Source of the DNA: Herbiconiux flava
GTDB lineage: Bacteria; Actinomycetota; Actinomycetes; Actinomycetales; Microbacteriaceae
DNA length: 64,000 nucleotides
NCBI RefSeq assembly: GCF_013409865.1
Contig: NZ_JACCBM010000001.1
Location: 3,100,001 to 3,164,000 of the forward strand
Reading direction: 5' to 3'
How positions within the stretch are numbered: the stretch's first letter is position 1; each line of letters begins with the position of its first letter. Shown here piece by piece: positions 60,434-64,000 of the stretch. The position numbers were made by a program, and so were the translations under genes. Under the pieces are notes generated by a model. That model was not told the DNA's origin. It saw only the letters and a program-made list of their open reading frames with translations, and did no database searches.

Positions 60434-61387
60434 ATGCCTGAAGAAGTACTGAACCCCACCCACGCCTGGGGCCACGGACTCGCCACCATCGCGGCCGACG
60501 GCACCGTGCTCGACACCTGGTACCCGTCGCCCGCCCTGGGCTCCCCGCCCGAGGCCGCCACGCTGCACGCGCCCGCCGATCTGGTCGCGCACGCGGTTCC
60601 GGATGCCCGCCGCGACGTCTCGGTCGAGATCGTCGCCGAGGTCATCGAACTCGACGCCCCGCCCCGCTCGACGCCGGACGCCTACCTCCGCCTCCACCTG
60701 CTCTCGCACCTGCTCGTCGCGCCGAACACGATCAACCTCGACGGCATCTTCGGCCATCTGCCGATCGTCGTGTGGACGAACGCCGGCCCCGTGCATCCCG
60801 ACGCCTTCGACCGGCTGCGGCCCGCCCTGCAGCGCGCGGGCATCCAGGCCTACGGCGTCGACAAGTTCCCGCGGATGCTCGACTACGTCACCCCGCCCAA
60901 GGTGCGCATCGCCGACGCCTCGCGGGTGCGCCTCGGCGCGCACCTCGCGCCGGGCACCACCGTGATGCACGAGGGCTTCGTGAACTTCAACGCCGGAACC
61001 GTCGGCACCTCCATGGTGGAGGGCCGCATCTCGCAGGGCGTCGTCGTGGGCGACGGCTCGGACATCGGCGGCGGCGCCTCGATCATGGGCACGCTCTCGG
61101 GCGGGGGCACCCAGCGCGTCTCGATCGGACGGCGCGCCCTCCTCGGCGCGAACGCCGGCATCGGCATCTCGATCGGCGACGACTCGGTCGTGGAGGCCGG
61201 TCTCTACGTCACGGCCGGCACCAAGGTGGTGCTGATCGACGGCGACGACGAGAACCGCATCGTGAAGGCGGTCGCGCTCTCGGGCGTCCCCAACCTGCTC
61301 TTCCGCCGCAACTCCCTCACGGGCGCCGTCGAGGCGACCGCCCGCTCGGGCTCCGGAGTGACCCTCAACCCCACCCTCCACGCCTAG
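60434..61387 (+). CDS. dapD: Tetrahydrodipicolinate N-succinyltransferase
   Basis: 317 residues, the long actinobacterial form. The N-terminal domain (1-165) precedes a left-handed beta-helix of hexapeptide repeats from about 170 ([53 protein letters not shown]). It adds succinate to tetrahydrodipicolinate using succinyl-CoA. Together with the nearby dapE and dapC it completes the succinylase steps to LL-diaminopimelate. Confidence 0.94.
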   Translation: MPEEVLNPTHAWGHGLATIAADGTVLDTWYPSPALGSPPEAATLHAPADLVAHAVPDARRDVSVEIVAEVIELDAPPRSTPDAYLRLHLLSHLLVAPNTINLDGIFGHLPIVVWTNAGPVHPDAFDRLRPALQRAGIQAYGVDKFPRMLDYVTPPKVRIADASRVRLGAHLAPGTTVMHEGFVNFNAGTVGTSMVEGRISQGVVVGDGSDIGGGASIMGTLSGGGTQRVSIGRRALLGANAGIGISIGDDSVVEAGLYVTAGTKVVLIDGDDENRIVKAVALSGVPNLLFRRNSLTGAVEATARSGSGVTLNPTLHA

Positions 61388-61416
61388 CCCTCGACCGAGC
61401 GCCAGGGGCGGGCGGG

Positions 61417-62706
61417 CTAGGGGCGCGGGGGCAGGTCGCGGGCCGGGGCGCCCAAGTAGAGCTGCTGCGGGCGGCCGATCTTGGTCTGGGGGTCGGTCGC
61501 CATCTCGCGCCAGTGCGCGATCCAGCCCGGCAGCCGGCCGATCGCGAAGAGCACGGTGAACATGCGCGTCGGGAAGCCCATCGCCTTGTAGATGACGCCG
61601 GTGTAGAAGTCGACGTTGGGGTAGAGGCGCCGCGAGATGAAGTACTCGTCCGACAGGGCGACCTGCTCGAGCTCCTTCGCGATGTCGAGCAGCGGGTCCT
61701 GCACGCCGAGCGCGAGCAGCACCTCGTCGGCCGACTCCTTCACGAGCTTCGCGCGCGGGTCGTAGTTCTTGTAGACGCGGTGGCCGAAGCCCATCAGGCG
61801 CACGCCCGACTCCTTGTTCTTCACGCGCTCCACGAACTTCGCCACGCCCTCGCCCGAGTCGCGGATCTGCGCGAGCATCGTGAGCACGGCCTCGTTCGCC
61901 CCGCCGTGCAGCGGGCCGAAGAGCGCGTTGATGCCGGCCGAGATCGATGCGAACATGTTCGCCTCGGTCGAGCCGACGAGCCGCACGGTCGAGGTCGAGG
62001 CGTTCTGCTCATGGTCTTCATGAAGGATGAGCAGCCGCTCCAGCGCCTTCGACAGCACCGGGTTCACCTCGTACGGCTCCGCCATGGTGCCGAAGTTCAG
62101 GCGCAGGAAGTTGTCGACGAACGACAGCGAGTTGTCGGGGTAGAGGAACGCCTGCCCGAGGCTCTTCTTGTGCGCGTACGCCGCCATCACGGGCAGCTTC
62201 GCCAGCAGGCGGATGGTCGAGATCTCGACGTCCTCCGGCTTGTGCGGGTTCAGCGAGTCCTGGTAGTACGTCGACAGCGCCGAGACGCCCGACGACAGCA
62301 CCGACATCGGGTGCGCGTTGTGCGGCAGCGCGTCGAAGAAGCGCTTGAGGTCCTCGTGCAGCAGGGTGTGACGACGGATGCGCTCGTCGAACTCCGACAG
62401 CTCCGACGCCGAGGGCAGCTCGCCGTAGATGAGCAGCCACGCCGTCTCGAGGTAGGTCAGCGACGTCGCGACCTGCTCGATGGGGTAGCCGCGGTAGCGC
62501 AGGATGCCCTGGTCGCCGTCGATGTAGGTTATCGCCGACTTGGTGGCGGCGGTGTTCACGAAGCCGTAGTCGACGGTCGTCAGGCCGGTCTGCTTCGTGA
62601 ACGTCGAGATGTCGAGCGAGGATGCCCCGTCGACGCTCTTCAGGATCGGGAACTCGGCCGTTCCACCGGGATAGGTCAGAGTGGCCTTCTGTTCGACGTC
62701 CGTCAC
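61417..62706 (-). CDS. gltA: Citrate synthase (type II)
   Basis: 429 residues. GDQGILRYRGYPIEQ, the catalytic-histidine segments LHEDHEQNAST and GPLHGGANEAVL, and MGFGHRVYKNYDPRA with its arginine and downstream aspartate are all present. It joins acetyl-CoA and oxaloacetate at the entry of the citric acid cycle. The length and N-terminal beta domain (LTYPGGTAEFPILK) fit the hexameric GltA type. GTG 62706 follows AAGGAGG by 6 bases. Confidence 0.96.
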   Translation of the reverse strand: MTDVEQKATLTYPGGTAEFPILKSVDGASSLDISTFTKQTGLTTVDYGFVNTAATKSAITYIDGDQGILRYRGYPIEQVATSLTYLETAWLLIYGELPSASELSEFDERIRRHTLLHEDLKRFFDALPHNAHPMSVLSSGVSALSTYYQDSLNPHKPEDVEISTIRLLAKLPVMAAYAHKKSLGQAFLYPDNSLSFVDNFLRLNFGTMAEPYEVNPVLSKALERLLILHEDHEQNASTSTVRLVGSTEANMFASISAGINALFGPLHGGANEAVLTMLAQIRDSGEGVAKFVERVKNKESGVRLMGFGHRVYKNYDPRAKLVKESADEVLLALGVQDPLLDIAKELEQVALSDEYFISRRLYPNVDFYTGVIYKAMGFPTRMFTVLFAIGRLPGWIAHWREMATDPQTKIGRPQQLYLGAPARDLPPRP

Positions 62707-62797
62707 GGAGCCTCCTTGAGTGATCCTGCCTGAGTGGTTTCTGTGGCGGGACGCAGGCTGCATCTGTAGACCGTGACCGCGTTGACCCGTATACAGC

Positions 62798-63910
62798 CTA
62801 ATGTCCGCGCGAACGCAAACGCGACGCGGCGGCGTCGATGCGCTCGTCGGTGGCCGTCAGCGAGAACCGCACGTGCTCGGGGAAGTGCTCTCCGTAGAAG
62901 TGCCCGGGCCCCGCGAGGATGCCGAGCGATGCGAGGTCGGAGATCGTCGACCAGGCGTCGCGCCCCTCGGTCGCCCAGAGGTAGAGCCCGGCCACGCTCT
63001 CGTCGATGCGCAGCCCCGCGGCCTCGATCGCCGGTCGCAGCACGGCCCGCCGAGCGGCGTACAGCGCCTTCTGCGCGGCGACGTGGGCGTCGTCGCCGAG
63101 AGCGACCTCCATCGCGGCCTGCACGGGTGCCGGCGGGATCATGCCCGCGTGCTTCCGCACCGTGACGAGCCGCGCGATCAGCGCCGGGTCTCCGGCCACG
63201 AAGGCGGCGCGGTAGCCCGCGAGGTTCGACTGCTTGCTCAGCGAGTACGCGCCGAGCACGCCGGTGAGGTCTCCCCCGGTCACCCGCGGGTCGAGGATCG
63301 ACGGCACGGGCTCGGTGGCCCAGCGCCCGTCCCAGCCGAGCTCGGCGTAGCACTCGTCGCCGACGATGACGGTGCCCAGGGCACGGGCCCGCGCGACGGC
63401 CGCCTGCAGGGCCGGCACGTCGAGCACCCGGCCATCCGGGTTGCCGGGGCTGTTCAGCCAGACGAGCTTCGTCGTCGACGGCCACGAGTCGGGGTCGTCG
63501 GCCGCGAGCGGGGTCGCGCCGGCGAGCCGGGCCCCCATCTCGTAGGTGGGGTACGCGGCGAGCGGATGCGCGACCACATCGCCCTCGCCGAGCCCCAGCA
63601 TGAACGGCAGCCACGCCACGAACTCCTTCGAGCCGATCGTGGGCAGCACGCTGTCGTCGCCCAGCCCGGGCACGCCACGGCGTCGCTCGAACCAGGACGC
63701 GATGGCGCTCCGCAGGGCGGGGGTGCCGGCCGTCTGCGGGTAGGAATGCGCATCCGTCGCCGCTTTCAGGGCGTCGGCGACGAGAGCGGGGGTCGGGTCG
63801 ACCGGCGAGCCGATCGAGAGGTCGACGATGCCGTCGGGGTGGGCCCGTGCGCGAGCGGCGTACGGCGCCATCTCGTCCCACGGGTAGTCGGGCAGGGCGC
63901 CCAGTGCCAT
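62798..63910 (-). CDS. dapC: Succinyldiaminopimelate transaminase
   Basis: 370 residues, fold type I PLP enzyme. VDLSIGSPVDPTP, LNSPGNPDGR, VGDECYAELGW and the PLP lysine in AYSLSKQSNLAGYR (about residue 226) match actinobacterial DapC, as does placement after a ferredoxin gene. The ATG at 63910 is the last of four ATGs spaced 14 bases apart by a tandem repeat; the three upstream ones each open a four-codon frame. No ribosome site is visible, so coupling to upstream translation is likely. Confidence 0.93.
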   Translation of the reverse strand: MALGALPDYPWDEMAPYAARARAHPDGIVDLSIGSPVDPTPALVADALKAATDAHSYPQTAGTPALRSAIASWFERRRGVPGLGDDSVLPTIGSKEFVAWLPFMLGLGEGDVVAHPLAAYPTYEMGARLAGATPLAADDPDSWPSTTKLVWLNSPGNPDGRVLDVPALQAAVARARALGTVIVGDECYAELGWDGRWATEPVPSILDPRVTGGDLTGVLGAYSLSKQSNLAGYRAAFVAGDPALIARLVTVRKHAGMIPPAPVQAAMEVALGDDAHVAAQKALYAARRAVLRPAIEAAGLRIDESVAGLYLWATEGRDAWSTISDLASLGILAGPGHFYGEHFPEHVRFSLTATDERIDAAASRLRSRGH

Positions 63911-63968
63911 CAGCGCAGCGCCATCAGTACAGTGCCATCAGAACAGTGCCATCAGGTCGGTGCCGTCA
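63899..63968 (-). repeat. 14-base tandem repeat, five copies, across the dapC start
   Basis: Minus-strand units: TGACGGCACCGACC, TGATGGCACTGTTC, TGATGGCACTGTAC, TGATGGCGCTGCGC, TGATGGCACTGGGC. The first begins with the ferredoxin-like stop TGA and the last contains the dapC ATG and its first codons. Confidence 0.95.
63910..63952 (-). other. Three tandem four-codon mini-ORFs leading into dapC
   Basis: ATG 63952, 63938 and 63924 open MALF, MALY and MALR, each ending TGA whose last A is the A of the next ATG (TGATG). The third ends on the A of the dapC ATG at 63910, which begins MALGALPD. Whether ribosomes use them is unknown; the arrangement itself is read directly. Confidence 0.6.
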
Positions 63969-64000
63969 GTGCGCCTGCGGCGGGAGCACCGCGATGACGG
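63966..64000 (-). CDS. Partial C-terminus, probably ferredoxin
   Basis: The frame entering from the right edge ends VIAVLPPQAH and stops at TGA 63966-63968. Ferredoxins of the FdxA/FdxC type end in a similar (V/A)ALPPQ-like tail and lie just before dapC in actinobacteria, so this is the likely identity. Only eleven residues are visible, with no cluster cysteines. Confidence 0.5.
   Translation of the reverse strand, partial: VIAVLPPQAH

Noticed and set aside
63899-63968. CRISPR-like repeat array
   Set aside because: Units are 14 bases, directly adjacent without unique spacers, and overlap start and stop codons.

Overview
The window reads as one contiguous piece of a high-GC actinobacterial chromosome. 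Gene content and order suggest the family Microbacteriaceae (a Leifsonia/Herbiconiux-type relative); this is inferred from protein resemblance, not from a marker-gene search. Supporting signs are an F420-type LLM oxidoreductase, UPF0182, a DUF2342 metalloprotease, an AdnAB-like helicase-nuclease pair, DUF3107, DUF3117, actinobacterial-type DapD and LAXTG-type wall anchors. I see no insertion sequence, prophage, CRISPR array or rRNA. Coding density is very high and no stretch longer than about 285 bases lacks a gene.

Layout. 1-5.1 kb: a DUF222/HNH endonuclease, an F420-type oxidoreductase, a MOSC protein, acetolactate decarboxylase, an EcsC-like protein and a tiny wall-anchored protein. 5.1-9.4 kb: a four-gene envelope polymer cluster (TagB-like transferase, two GT2 glycosyltransferases, a CDP-alcohol phosphatidyltransferase). 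9.5-16.9 kb: HtrA protease, an aminotransferase and nitrilase-family amidase pair, a cytochrome P450 coupled to a PaaK/F390-like adenylating enzyme, and a GAP-family membrane protein. 16.9-20.2 kb: a sensor kinase, a kinase-like membrane partner and a response regulator. 20.2-25.1 kb: a secreted GH14 beta-amylase, a secreted wall-anchored M28 peptidase and an EamA exporter. 25.1-27.1 kb: sufU-sufS and an initiator tRNA.

27.2-48.6 kb follows, as I remember it, the order of the Mycobacterium tuberculosis Rv3193c-Rv3211 block: UPF0182, YlbL-like PDZ/Lon protease, DUF2342 protein, TOMM/ThiF-like protein, UvrD2, NudC, (here a pseudokinase-like APH protein), AdnB, AdnA, DUF3107, ferritin-like protein, RhlE-type helicase. 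48.9-64 kb contains a PHP phosphatase, aminopeptidase P and then the equivalent of the Rv1201c-Rv1232c region: MgtE-N/CBS protein, DUF1003, Mrp, lipoprotein, TatB, O-methyltransferase, DUF3117, mannosyltransferase, DapE/DapD, citrate synthase, DapC and the tail of what looks like a ferredoxin. DapD, DapC and DapE together form the succinylase branch of lysine/diaminopimelate synthesis.

Expression signals recur. Fifteen start codons sit 6-7 bases after a TANNNT -10 hexamer, the pattern of leaderless mRNAs; two of these open tiny upstream reading frames rather than the main gene, and in two places the stop codon of the preceding gene supplies the TA of the -10. Many adjacent genes are translationally coupled by ATGA/GTGA overlaps. 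The strongest unexplained structure is a five-copy 14-base repeat just before dapC that creates three consecutive four-codon reading frames joined by TGATG overlaps, leading directly into the dapC start codon. Other short tandem duplications occur in linkers of AdnB, NudC and UPF0182 and in several intergenic spacers.
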